Source of the DNA: Sulfurovum sp.
Lineage (GTDB): Bacteria > Campylobacterota > Campylobacteria > Campylobacterales > Sulfurovaceae
Reading direction: 5' to 3'
NCBI GenBank assembly: GCA_026984165.1
Contig: JALSSQ010000105.1
Location: 1-15,702 of the forward strand
Length of the DNA stretch: 15,702 bases
The position numbers and the translations under genes were made by a program. Within the stretch, counting starts at the first letter, position 1. Each line of letters starts with the position of its first letter. Below the pieces are notes generated by a model. That model saw only the letters and a list, made by a program, of their open reading frames with translations. It was not told the origin of the DNA and did no database searches. Below, piece after piece: positions 7,094 to 13,957 of this stretch.

Positions 7094-9604
7094 TTATTCT
7101 AATCCTAATGTATTGTCATTTGTTGGTGTTTCATTTACACCCTCATCATTTGCTTCTTCAGGCTTCTCTTCTTTTTGACATTTAGCCATGGAGACAACAA
7201 TATCTTTTTTCTCTACTGTCACCACTTTAACGCCTGAAGTATTACGCCCTGCTTTACGAATCTGTTCCATATCTACACGTATCATCTTGCCCACAGAGGT
7301 AAGACACATCAAATCTTTATCTTCTTCTACAGCTACAACGCCTACGACATCACCTGTTTTAGCAGTAAGTTTCATACTGATGACACCCTTGCCTGCACGG
7401 TTTTGTTCACGGTATTCAGATGCTGATGTACGTTTACCCAATCCTTTTTCAGAAAGCATGAGTAACTCATTTTCTTCATCTTCTATGGTTATGGCACCAC
7501 ACACATAGTCGCCTTCTATTTTGAACTTGATAGCTGTCACACCACGTGCTACACGTCCTATCTCTCTGGCATCTTCTACTTTAAACCTGATACAAAGACC
7601 TTTTTTTGTCGCAACAAAAAGCCACTTGGTATCTGGCTTCACAATGCTTGCAGAGACTATCTCATCATCCTCGTCAAGATTGATAGCTCTTACTCCATTG
7701 CTTCTGATGTTTGAATATTCAGAGAGGTTTGTACGCTTCACGATACCATTTTTGGTAAAGAATACAAGCCCTTTGTCCTCATCAAAATCTGTTGTCGGTA
7801 TGATAGCCATAATCTTCTCATCTTTTTGAAGATTGATAAGATTGACGACTGCCTTTCCTTTAGCCGTACGAGACCCCTCTGGTATTCTATAGACTTTAAG
7901 CCAATAGAGTTGACCACGGTCTGTAACAAACATGAGTGTATCATGCGTATTGGAGGTAAAGAAGCTCTCTATAAAGTCATCATCATAGGTCGTCACAGCT
8001 GTTTTGCCTTTGCCACCACGATGTTGCTTTTCGTACAGTTTTACTGGTACACGTTTGATGTAGCCTCTATGGGTAATCGTCACAACCATAGGTTCATTTG
8101 GAATAAGATCTTCAATATCGATATCATCATAATCATCTACAATCTCAGTACGTCTTGCAGTAGCATAGGTCTCACCAATTTCTATCAGCTCTTCACGTAT
8201 AATTGCATTAATTTTATCTTCAGATTTTAATATCGCTTCAAGTTCAGCAATACGTTGAAGCAATTGCGCCAATTCAGTCTCAATTTTTTCTATCTCAAGA
8301 CCTGTAAGACGTCTAAGTCTCATCTCCAAGATAGCTTTTGCTTGAATTTCCGAAAGGGCAAAACGTGACATAAGATTTTCACGTGCCTCTGTATCATCTG
8401 TAGATGCACGAATGATTTTAATCACTTCATCAATATTGTCAACAGCTATCTTAAGACCTTCCAAAATATGTGCTCTGGCTCTTGCTTTTTCAAGATCAAA
8501 AATAGTTCTTCTAATCACCACTGTTTTTCTGTGTTTCAAGAAGATATCAAAAAGCTCTAAAAGATTAAAGATTTTAGGTTCTTTGTTGTTGATAGCAAGC
8601 ATAATAATACCAAAGGTCACTTGCATCTGTGTCTGCTTAAAGAGGTTGTTAAGCACTATTTCGCTCATCGCATCACGCTTAAGCTCAATGACTACTCTCA
8701 TTCCTTCACGGTCTGATTCATCACGTATTTCAGAGATACCCTCTATCTGTTTGTCACGTACCAGTTGCGCAATACTCTCAATGAGTTTTGCTTTGTTTAC
8801 CTGAAAAGGGAGCTCATCTATAACGATCATCTCCTTGCTACGCACCTCTTCTATATGGGTTTTCGCACGTATTTTGATACGCCCCCTCCCTGTAGTATAG
8901 GCATCAGTAATCCCTTTTCTACCAAATATAATCCCTCCTGTTGGAAAATCAGGACCCTTCACAACTTGCATCATATCTTCAACAGTTGATGCTGGATTAT
9001 CAATACGTAATACTAAAGCTTCAACAAGCTCTTCAAGTCTGTGCGGAGGAATATTGGTCGCCATACCTACAGCAATACCGGATGAACCATTAAGTAACAA
9101 GTTTGGTACACGTGCAGGAAGTACATCTGGTTCAGACATTGAGTCATCATAATTGGGTACAAAATCCACTGTGTCTTTGTCTAGGTCAGAGAGTAACTCT
9201 TCAGCTATCTTGGTCATACGAGCTTCAGTATATCTCATCGCTGCTGCATTGTCACCATCAACTGAACCAAAGTTTCCTTGCCCATCTACAAGCGGTGCCT
9301 GCATAGAAAAATCTTGCGCCATACGCACAAGTGCATCATAGACAGAATTATCGCCATGTGGATGATACTTACCTATAACATCTCCGACAATACGTGCCGA
9401 CTTTTTATAGGGTGCACGGTGTGAGAGATGCAAATCTTCCATCGCATAAAGGATTCTTCTATGTACAGGCTTGAGTCCATCTCTTGCATCTGGCAAGGCA
9501 CGCCCTACAATCACAGACATAGAGTAGTCAAGGTAACTGGACTTCATACTCTCTTCTATGAGTATGGGTTGTGTGTTTTCATTGTTTTCAAATAAATCTG
9601 ACAA
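7094..9604 (-). CDS. gyrA: DNA gyrase subunit A
   Basis: 836 aa from a TTG start at 9604. This start has AAGGA (9611-9615) 6 nt upstream and a -10-like TAAAAT at 9634-9639. An in-frame ATG at 9685 lacks a ribosome site and would lie upstream of that promoter. GyrA breaks and rejoins DNA in the A2B2 gyrase that introduces negative supercoils. The catalytic tyrosine is Y125 (AAMRYTEAR). The quinolone region reads HPHGDNSVYD (81-90), with Asn86 in place of E. coli Ser83; as I recall, Asn is also the wild-type residue in H. pylori. The C-terminal beta-pinwheel carries the GyrA box QHRGGKG. An acidic, low-complexity tail ends the protein. It is the first gene of the housekeeping operon. Confidence 0.97.
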   Translation of the reverse strand: MSDLFENNENTQPILIEESMKSSYLDYSMSVIVGRALPDARDGLKPVHRRILYAMEDLHLSHRAPYKKSARIVGDVIGKYHPHGDNSVYDALVRMAQDFSMQAPLVDGQGNFGSVDGDNAAAMRYTEARMTKIAEELLSDLDKDTVDFVPNYDDSMSEPDVLPARVPNLLLNGSSGIAVGMATNIPPHRLEELVEALVLRIDNPASTVEDMMQVVKGPDFPTGGIIFGRKGITDAYTTGRGRIKIRAKTHIEEVRSKEMIVIDELPFQVNKAKLIESIAQLVRDKQIEGISEIRDESDREGMRVVIELKRDAMSEIVLNNLFKQTQMQVTFGIIMLAINNKEPKIFNLLELFDIFLKHRKTVVIRRTIFDLEKARARAHILEGLKIAVDNIDEVIKIIRASTDDTEARENLMSRFALSEIQAKAILEMRLRRLTGLEIEKIETELAQLLQRIAELEAILKSEDKINAIIREELIEIGETYATARRTEIVDDYDDIDIEDLIPNEPMVVTITHRGYIKRVPVKLYEKQHRGGKGKTAVTTYDDDFIESFFTSNTHDTLMFVTDRGQLYWLKVYRIPEGSRTAKGKAVVNLINLQKDEKIMAIIPTTDFDEDKGLVFFTKNGIVKRTNLSEYSNIRSNGVRAINLDEDDEIVSASIVKPDTKWLFVATKKGLCIRFKVEDAREIGRVARGVTAIKFKIEGDYVCGAITIEDEENELLMLSEKGLGKRTSASEYREQNRAGKGVISMKLTAKTGDVVGVVAVEEDKDLMCLTSVGKMIRVDMEQIRKAGRNTSGVKVVTVEKKDIVVSMAKCQKEEKPEEANDEGVNETPTNDNTLGLE

Positions 9605-9633
9605 TATTCTTCCTTTTAAATCAAAGTATGTAG

Positions 9634-9639
9634 ATTTTA
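9634..9639 (-). promoter_or_regulatory. Probable -10 box for gyrA
   Basis: The minus strand reads AGATAAAATC, with TAAAAT 29 nt upstream of the TTG start. This gives a leader of about 20 nt that just covers the AAGGA ribosome site. No good -35 is seen, which is common in Campylobacterota sigma70 promoters. The surrounding 9605-9842 stretch is very AT-rich with long A and T runs; I see no RNA gene in it. Confidence 0.45.
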
Positions 9640-9802
9640 TCTTATAGAAGGTGTAAAATGACTTAAAAATGGCTAAAATCGTCATTTAAGAGCTTTAAAA
9701 TGGATTTTTTTATTTGTATATTTTTTTGATTAACATAATATTTTTAAAAAAACCTCTTATTTTTGATTTTAGTTCTCTTGTTTTCTCTTCATTTAATTTA
9801 GA

Positions 9803-9808
9803 TATAAT
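9803..9808 (+). promoter_or_regulatory. Probable -10 box for exbB-exbD
   Basis: A perfect TATAAT (TTTAGATATAATAC context) lies about 35 nt before the exbB start. It would give a leader of roughly 28 nt. No conserved -35 is evident; upstream T-rich tracts may replace it. Confidence 0.6.
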
Positions 9809-9842
9809 ACTTTCACTAAACATTTATTAATGAGGAATGAGT

Positions 9843-10280
9843 ATGCCTGTTGAAGAGATAAAAAATATTGTTGATTATGGTATTATTGGACTGCTCGCTT
9901 TTTTGAGTTTTATTACTTTTTGGTTTACTATTGAACGTGTGCTCTATTATCGTAGCATTAAAATAGACAATTATAGCAATAAAACTGCCCTTGAACTTGA
10001 CCTTTCTAAACGTTTGGCAACTCTCGCAAGCATTGGTTCAAATGCTCCCTATATCGGTCTACTAGGTACTGTACTTGCCATCATCTTAACGTTTTATATC
10101 ATCGGTGACCAACAAGACACCATTAATCCTGGTGAGATTATGAAACACTTGGCGCTTGCCCTTAAAGCAACAGCAGCAGGTCTAGTAGTAGCCATACCTG
10201 CCACAGTACTTTACAATGCCCTGCTCACTAAAGTAGATGTACTACTTTCCAAATGGGAAATCATGCAGGATGAGAAATAG
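9843..10280 (+). CDS. exbB: ExbB / MotA-TolQ-family proton channel protein
   Basis: 145 aa from the ATG at 9843. Another ATG lies two codons earlier (9837), but the only ribosome site, GAGGA at 9832-9836, directly abuts it and is 6 nt from 9843, so 9843 is preferred. Three membrane segments are predicted (about 12-32, 66-86 and 108-128). The family core is obvious: SNAPYIGLLGTVLAIILTF, then ALALKATAAGLVVAIPATVL. ExbB forms the proton-conducting ring around ExbD that energises TonB-dependent outer-membrane transport. It is of the short type typical of Helicobacter/Campylobacter. exbD follows after 2 nt. Confidence 0.92.
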   Translation: MPVEEIKNIVDYGIIGLLAFLSFITFWFTIERVLYYRSIKIDNYSNKTALELDLSKRLATLASIGSNAPYIGLLGTVLAIILTFYIIGDQQDTINPGEIMKHLALALKATAAGLVVAIPATVLYNALLTKVDVLLSKWEIMQDEK

Positions 10281-10282
10281 AT

Positions 10283-10660
10283 ATGCGACGCGAACGCTTT
10301 GACAAAATGAATGTAGTACCCTTTATCGATATTGTTTTAGTTCTTCTAGTCATTGTACTGGCTACTGCAACTTTTGTGACCAACCAAAGTATCAAAGTAG
10401 ATTTACCTACTGCCAGTTCTAAACAACCAGAAGAAAAAAAGAGTATTAATATTACTGTAGACAAAGAAGGAAAATATTTTTATGATAAAGAAGAACTCTC
10501 TCTTGATGCCATCAAAGTAAAACTACTTAAACTTGACCCCAAAAAAGACCTAGTCTCTTTGCATATGGATAAAGCTTCAGCCTTTGAATACTTTGTATCC
10601 ATTATAGATATCTTGAAATCTAAAGGTTTTGAGAATATTTCCATTATTACGAAACAATAA
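10283..10660 (+). CDS. exbD: ExbD / TolR-family energy transducer
   Basis: 125 aa. A short cytoplasmic N-terminus precedes one membrane helix starting VVPFIDIVLVLLVIVLATA. D16 is the counterpart of the essential protonatable Asp (D25) of E. coli ExbD. The rest is periplasmic and ends in a TolR/ExbD-like domain (SINITVDKEGKYFYDKEE onward). It pairs with ExbB, whose stop is 2 nt upstream. No tonB follows: the next gene is convergent with a gap of only 23 bp and no convincing terminator hairpin. TonB must be encoded elsewhere, or the pair serves another energised system. Confidence 0.92.
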   Translation: MRRERFDKMNVVPFIDIVLVLLVIVLATATFVTNQSIKVDLPTASSKQPEEKKSINITVDKEGKYFYDKEELSLDAIKVKLLKLDPKKDLVSLHMDKASAFEYFVSIIDILKSKGFENISIITKQ

Positions 10661-10683
10661 TCTGGTAGTATATTTACAATACC

Positions 10684-11001
10684 CTACGAAATCATCATCC
10701 CATAAGGACGTGCCAGCTGTTCTGTCATTTTATGCAAACTCACAGCCCTACCCTCACGCACAAACTCACGTCCATCTAAAAAGACTATCATCGTAGGTAC
10801 TGAAAAGACAGAGTAGTGTGCAGAAATCTCTGGGTTTTCATGGGCATCCAGATATATCTGCTTGATTTTGGGAAACTCTGTATCAAAGAGTGCTTTAAAT
10901 TTGGGACGCAAGGCATGACATACGTTACAGTTTTCTCCAGAAAAATAAAGGAGTACTCCTACTTCATCTTTGATAGTTTGTTGTAGTTGTTCTAGGGTCA
11001 T
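10684..11001 (-). CDS. Thioredoxin-fold protein
   Basis: 105 aa with no signal peptide, so cytosolic. The redox site is C25-x2-C28 (SGENCNVCHALRP), and the cis-proline that faces it is P69 in VFSVPTMIVFLDGRE. This is the thioredoxin-family layout, though the active site is CNVC rather than the classical CGPC, so its redox potential and partners will differ from Trx1. The ATG overlaps the stop of the upstream membrane-protein gene (ATGA), with AAGGA (11008-11012) 6 nt upstream. It is the last gene of the minus-strand cluster and converges on exbD. Its specific substrate is unknown. Confidence 0.88.
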   Translation of the reverse strand: MTLEQLQQTIKDEVGVLLYFSGENCNVCHALRPKFKALFDTEFPKIKQIYLDAHENPEISAHYSVFSVPTMIVFLDGREFVREGRAVSLHKMTEQLARPYGMMIS

Positions 11002-11876
11002 TTTTGTTCCTTTAATTTTGCTAATTTTTCAACTTCTTCTCCACGTCCATGTAAAACTATATTTCCATTTCTAAAAGAAAGATAATTAATAGATTCTAAA
11101 ATTATTTTTGATTGTGCAGAAAATTTTGCATAATCACCATCCAATTCTTCTTCTAATATTAAATCAAATAATCTTGCCGATTCTTGGATATATCGTTTAT
11201 TATTAATTGCAAAAGTAAAAAGAACTGCTTTTACAATCATATTCACAAAAAGTATAATAAAATCAAATCCTAAAGTCGATGTTTGAACAAATAATTTAGC
11301 CCTATTTATATCATCTTGTACACTAAATGGATTATCGCTAAGTCCATGTGATGACATCCAACCTAAATTTTCACTTCTATATGGTTTGCTGTGTATATTA
11401 TACGCTTTTTGGAGTTCGACATCATAATATGTTAACGAAAGGTGGTAAATTGTTAAAATAAAAAAGACAAAAAAGAGACTACTTAAAAGAAAATGGCTTG
11501 AAAAAATATATGGTAATACAACTATTATCAATGTTATTATAAAATATTTTATAGCTTTTTTGAAATGTGATTCATTTATGAGATGTAATGTTTTATCTTC
11601 CATATACATTACCACAAAATAAAAGATTAATAAAATAGCATAAGGCGCTAAAAATAGTTTTGTACATTTGAACATATCCATTAAATCATAATCCAAAAAT
11701 GGTAAATCTATATACTTCAAAAGCCCCAAAAACCACCAAAATGCCAAAGGAACAATAACCATTAACAATACAAAAAATACAAATCCATTCAAAAGAATCA
11801 TAAACTTTTGTTTTCTTATATCCTTTTGAATCTCATAATAAATCAAAGAACCATCATAATTATTCTTTTTTAACAT
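10998..11876 (-). CDS. Unrecognised multi-pass membrane protein
   Basis: 292 aa from the ATG at 11876. A longer in-frame version starting at 11918 would overlap parE by 38 bp, whereas 11876 lies 4 nt after the parE stop and has GGAG (11887-11890) 10 nt upstream. Predicted membrane segments lie at about residues 26-50, 75-92, 108-122, 125-148 and 207-225. A cytosolic-looking hydrophilic loop (about 150-205) and a charged C-terminal tail of about 65 residues follow. I do not recognise the family. The gene is AT-rich compared with its neighbours. It is sandwiched between a ParE toxin and a thioredoxin-like gene, with overlaps or tiny gaps on both sides, so it should be on the TA transcript. Confidence 0.75.
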   Translation of the reverse strand: MLKKNNYDGSLIYYEIQKDIRKQKFMILLNGFVFFVLLMVIVPLAFWWFLGLLKYIDLPFLDYDLMDMFKCTKLFLAPYAILLIFYFVVMYMEDKTLHLINESHFKKAIKYFIITLIIVVLPYIFSSHFLLSSLFFVFFILTIYHLSLTYYDVELQKAYNIHSKPYRSENLGWMSSHGLSDNPFSVQDDINRAKLFVQTSTLGFDFIILFVNMIVKAVLFTFAINNKRYIQESARLFDLILEEELDGDYAKFSAQSKIILESINYLSFRNGNIVLHGRGEEVEKLAKLKEQK

Positions 11877-11880
11877 CTTT

Positions 11881-12159
11881 TCATTTCTCCATCCACTTAA
11901 AAATATCCAAAACAACAATCATATCATTCTTTTCATCTACAAGATAAGGAATTGTATATCCCATAAAAATATAATCGCGAATATGCTCATCATCATGATA
12001 AATTGATTTTCTAAATTTATAAGGGAAGAGTGTTAAGCCCTCTAAATGTTCTAATAATGCTTCTTCAAATCTAATACCCGCAGACGGACTTTCATTCTCA
12101 ATATATACAAGTATGCTAAACAGTACCTCTTCAAAAAGAGGATTAAATTCTATTCTCAT
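11881..12159 (-). CDS. ParE/RelE-family toxin
   Basis: 92 aa. The fold pattern is that of the RelE/ParE superfamily: an N-terminal strand MRIEFNPLFEEVL, a helical hairpin with AGIRFEEALLEHLEGLTLFP, then KFRKSIYHDDEHIRDYIF and a final IVVLDIFKW strand. Members poison gyrase (ParE) or cut mRNA on the ribosome (RelE); the ribosome-active RelE residues are not obvious, so ParE-like is slightly favoured. It starts 5 nt after the Phd/YefM antitoxin gene, the normal antitoxin-first order. Its own ribosome site is weak, which suggests coupling and keeps toxin below antitoxin. Confidence 0.82.
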   Translation of the reverse strand: MRIEFNPLFEEVLFSILVYIENESPSAGIRFEEALLEHLEGLTLFPYKFRKSIYHDDEHIRDYIFMGYTIPYLVDEKNDMIVVLDIFKWMEK

Positions 12160-12164
12160 AAAAT

Positions 12165-12476
12165 CTATTTTCTTCTCTCTCTTAATTTTGAACGCATGGT
12201 ACCTATAGACACAGTTTTCATTTTTCCACTTCTATAGTCAGTCACAGCCTCTGCTACTCTATCACAAGCCTCATCGAATGAGATAGAAGGATACCCATCA
12301 TCTTTGACAGGCTCACTTTCTACAGCATCAATATATGCTTGTAATTTCACATACTTTTCATAATCCATCACCACCACAAAAGGCTTATCGCGTTTAGTGA
12401 CAAGCAAATCATCACGCAGGGCATCCTGCAATCTCATACTGTTTTGTTTTAAATCTGAAGCGGTAATGGTAGTCAT
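12165..12476 (-). CDS. Phd/YefM-family antitoxin
   Basis: 103 aa. The N-terminal Phd/YefM DNA-binding domain is clear: MTTITASDLKQNSMRLQDAL, then VTKRDKPFVVVMDYEKY. The C-terminal part (from about residue 55) is a hydrophilic toxin-binding tail. The ATG has GGAG (12482-12485) 5 nt upstream. The gene is driven by a TATAAT promoter inside a palindrome just upstream, consistent with autorepression. It partners the ParE/RelE toxin directly downstream. Confidence 0.88.
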   Translation of the reverse strand: MTTITASDLKQNSMRLQDALRDDLLVTKRDKPFVVVMDYEKYVKLQAYIDAVESEPVKDDGYPSISFDEACDRVAEAVTDYRSGKMKTVSIGTMRSKLRERRK

Positions 12477-12485
12477 AATATCTCC

Positions 12486-12515
12486 AATTGTCTATTTAGT
12501 ACATTATAGACAATT
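12486..12515 (-). promoter_or_regulatory. Promoter-operator of the phd-parE operon
   Basis: Perfect 10-bp inverted arms (AATTGTCTAT and its reverse complement) flank a 10-bp spacer. A consensus -10 TATAAT on the minus strand (12503-12508) overlaps one arm, and the other arm abuts the ribosome site. A bound Phd-type dimer would cover both promoter and transcription start. Confidence 0.7.
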
Positions 12516-12528
12516 TGGCTTAAAGTTA

Positions 12529-12864
12529 TTACCCAAACCTCATACAAAGCACACCAACAACCTTCTTCTTTAGTCCATCATTCAAAATAGCCATCTTCCC
12601 ATCAATCCTATTTTTAGAAATAGTCCTCACCTGATGACAAAGTAAAATAGCCTCTTTGCCCTTCAATGTTATCAATACTTCATTAGGGTATATCTTTCTT
12701 CCTTTTTTGCGAGAAGTAATAGGAATAACCGTGACAATATCCATCTGATTTTCTATATCGTTAGAGACGACAAGCACCGGTCTATGCCCTGCTTGTTCTC
12801 TACCCACAGTCGGATTAAGGTTTGCCCAGTAAATATTAAAATGCATCATTTTCATGGTCTGCAT
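12529..12864 (-). CDS. MazF/PemK-family endoribonuclease toxin
   Basis: Up to 111 aa. The MazF core is unmistakable: IYWANLNPTVGREQAGHRPV, then VLVVSND and TVIPITSR, with a late LLCHQVRTISKNRI. The Arg of GHRPV and the Thr of PITS are the residues used for RNA cleavage in the family. The gene overlaps the RHH antitoxin. Four ATG codons (12864, 12855, 12849, 12846) are possible starts. Family proteins usually begin about 4-6 residues before IYW, which would favour 12849 or 12846, but only 12864 has even a weak purine-rich site (AAGAAGA) at fair spacing. The protein core is unaffected. The RNA target sequence is unknown. Confidence 0.9.
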   Translation of the reverse strand: MQTMKMMHFNIYWANLNPTVGREQAGHRPVLVVSNDIENQMDIVTVIPITSRKKGRKIYPNEVLITLKGKEAILLCHQVRTISKNRIDGKMAILNDGLKKKVVGVLCMRFG

Positions 12865-13084
12865 ATTTAAAGTCTTCTTGTATGGCTTCTATATCTTCCA
12901 ATACCATAGGGTCTTGAGCCATGGCTTCTATCTGTTTTTTATAGTTCTCTTGTCTCATAGACTCAATGGTTTTTTGTAAAGAGTTAGAAACCAAGTCTGA
13001 AAAGTTTTTAAAATGCTCTAAGACACCTTCATTTTTTAGCTCTGCAAAAAGATGCTCATCTATAGATATGGTTTTTCTAAGCAT
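12836..13084 (-). CDS. RHH-type antitoxin partner of MazF
   Basis: 82 aa from the ATG at 13084, which has AAGGAG (13091-13096) 6 nt upstream. A longer reading from a TTG at 13150 is rejected because it would translate the promoter. The N-terminus MLRKTISIDEHLFAELKNEG is a ribbon followed by the first helix, with a second helix around FSDLVSNSLQKTIESM, as in ribbon-helix-helix antitoxins of the B. subtilis EndoAI type. The acidic C-terminal tail (EDIEAIQEDFKYADHEND) would bind MazF. It overlaps mazF, so the pair is translationally coupled, and it likely represses the promoter at 13116-13144. Confidence 0.82.
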   Translation of the reverse strand: MLRKTISIDEHLFAELKNEGVLEHFKNFSDLVSNSLQKTIESMRQENYKKQIEAMAQDPMVLEDIEAIQEDFKYADHENDAF

Positions 13085-13097
13085 GAGAGACTCCTTA

Positions 13098-13127
13098 TAT
13101 GATATATTATCATACATATTATCATAC
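13098..13127 (-). repeat. Tandem operator repeats in front of the RHH-mazF operon
   Basis: An 11-bp element, GTATGATAATA on the minus strand, occurs twice (13117-13127 and 13105-13115) with a 12-bp period. The copy nearer the gene also forms a 7-bp-arm palindrome, TATGATA-TAT-TATCATA (13098-13114). The upstream copy overlaps the -10 box. The spacing puts both copies on nearly the same DNA face, as expected for side-by-side ribbon-helix-helix dimers. Confidence 0.65.
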
Positions 13128-13144
13128 TTTTTTATGTATGTCAA
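13116..13144 (-). promoter_or_regulatory. Consensus sigma70-like promoter of the RHH-mazF operon
   Basis: A perfect -35 TTGACA (13139-13144), a 17-bp spacer and a -10 TAATAT (13116-13121) lie on the minus strand. The predicted start of transcription is near 13109, giving a leader of about 24 nt before the ATG at 13084. A full -35 is unusual for Campylobacterota and suggests strong expression when not repressed. Confidence 0.7.
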
Positions 13145-13185
13145 ATCCAAATAAACGCTAGAGAAACCTTAAAGTGACTTAGGAG

Positions 13186-13191
13186 TATAAT
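13186..13191 (+). promoter_or_regulatory. Probable -10 box for yebC
   Basis: A perfect TATAAT on the plus strand lies 28 nt before the yebC ATG; the leader would hold the AAGGA ribosome site at 13209-13213. It is divergent from the mazEF promoter about 45 bp away. Confidence 0.55.
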
Positions 13192-13219
13192 ATCACGATA
13201 TTTTAATGAAGGATTTTTT

Positions 13220-13957
13220 ATGGGTAGAGCGTTTGAATACCGTAAAGCAGCAAAAATGAAACGATGGGGGGCGATGTCTCGTATCTTCCCCAAACTAGGT
13301 AAAATCATCACTATGGCAGCCAAAGAAGGCGGGATGGATCCAGATATGAACCCTAAGCTTCGTACAGCCATCCTCAATGCCAAAGCACAAAATATGCCCA
13401 AAGACAATATCGAAGCGGCCATCAAAAGAGCATCTGCCAAAGATATGGCAGATATTAAGGAACTCACCTATGATGTCAAAGCCAAACATGGTGTGCAGAT
13501 GATAGTAGAGTGTGCCACAGACAACAATACACGAACAGTCGCCAATGTGAAAGCAATTTTGGCAAGAAATGGAGCAGAGATGCTCACCTCAGGCTCACTC
13601 AATTTTATGTTTACACGCAAAGCCGTATTTGTCATCGACAAAACAGAAGATATGGATGTAGAAGAGTTGGAGCTTGATTTGATTGACTATGGTTTAGAAG
13701 AGATAGAAGAGGATGTTGAACCACAAGAAAATGGAGATGATATACCCATTTTAAGAATCTATGGAGAGTTCACCTCTTTTGGTGAGCTCAGCAAGGCATT
13801 TGAAGAGCGCGGTATTGAGCCTAAAAAATCTACCTTAGAGTACATTGCCAACACCCCTATTGAGCTTAATGACGAAGATATGGAGGAGATAGAAACACTC
13901 ATCGACAAACTTGAAGAAGATGAAGATGTACAAACGGTCTTTACCAACATCAACTAA
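13220..13957 (+). CDS. yebC: YebC/PmpR/TACO1-family protein
   Basis: 245 aa, normal length, ATG with AAGGA 6 nt upstream. The N-terminus has the family pattern of a basic segment (MGRAFEYRKAAKMKRWGAMS, in place of the common GHSKW form), then IFPKLGKIITMAAKEGG and the conserved DNIEAAIKRA helix. The middle domain contains VQMIVECATDNNTRTVANVK and GSLNFMF. The C-terminus is strongly acidic. Members were first annotated as transcription regulators; more recent work links them to translation, helping ribosomes through proline-rich stretches, as does mitochondrial TACO1. The protein is cytosolic. The last 8 bp overlap the convergent aconitase gene. Confidence 0.95.
   Translation: MGRAFEYRKAAKMKRWGAMSRIFPKLGKIITMAAKEGGMDPDMNPKLRTAILNAKAQNMPKDNIEAAIKRASAKDMADIKELTYDVKAKHGVQMIVECATDNNTRTVANVKAILARNGAEMLTSGSLNFMFTRKAVFVIDKTEDMDVEELELDLIDYGLEEIEEDVEPQENGDDIPILRIYGEFTSFGELSKAFEERGIEPKKSTLEYIANTPIELNDEDMEEIETLIDKLEEDEDVQTVFTNIN

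Noticed and set aside
7188..8804. Several plus-strand open frames within gyrA
   Set aside because: Antisense shadows of a highly conserved coding gene, with no ribosome sites or recognisable domains.
7094..9604. Asn86 in the GyrA quinolone region as a resistance mutation
   Set aside because: Asn at this position is, as I recall, the wild-type state in H. pylori, so it is likely natural variation.
9605..9685. N-terminal extension of GyrA from the ATG at 9685
   Set aside because: No ribosome site, residues unlike GyrA, and it covers the likely gyrA promoter.
10655..10690. Bidirectional terminator between exbD and the thioredoxin gene
   Set aside because: Only 4-bp pairings can form, with no T-tract.
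11877..11918. Longer membrane protein starting at 11918 inside parE
   Set aside because: It would overlap parE by 38 bp without a ribosome site; the ATG at 11876 fits better.
13098..13127. CRISPR-like direct repeats
   Set aside because: Only two 11-bp copies with a 1-bp gap; they fit a TA operator.
13085..13150. N-terminal extension of the RHH antitoxin from a TTG at 13150
   Set aside because: It would translate the -35, -10 and operator repeats, whereas the ATG at 13084 has an ideal ribosome site.
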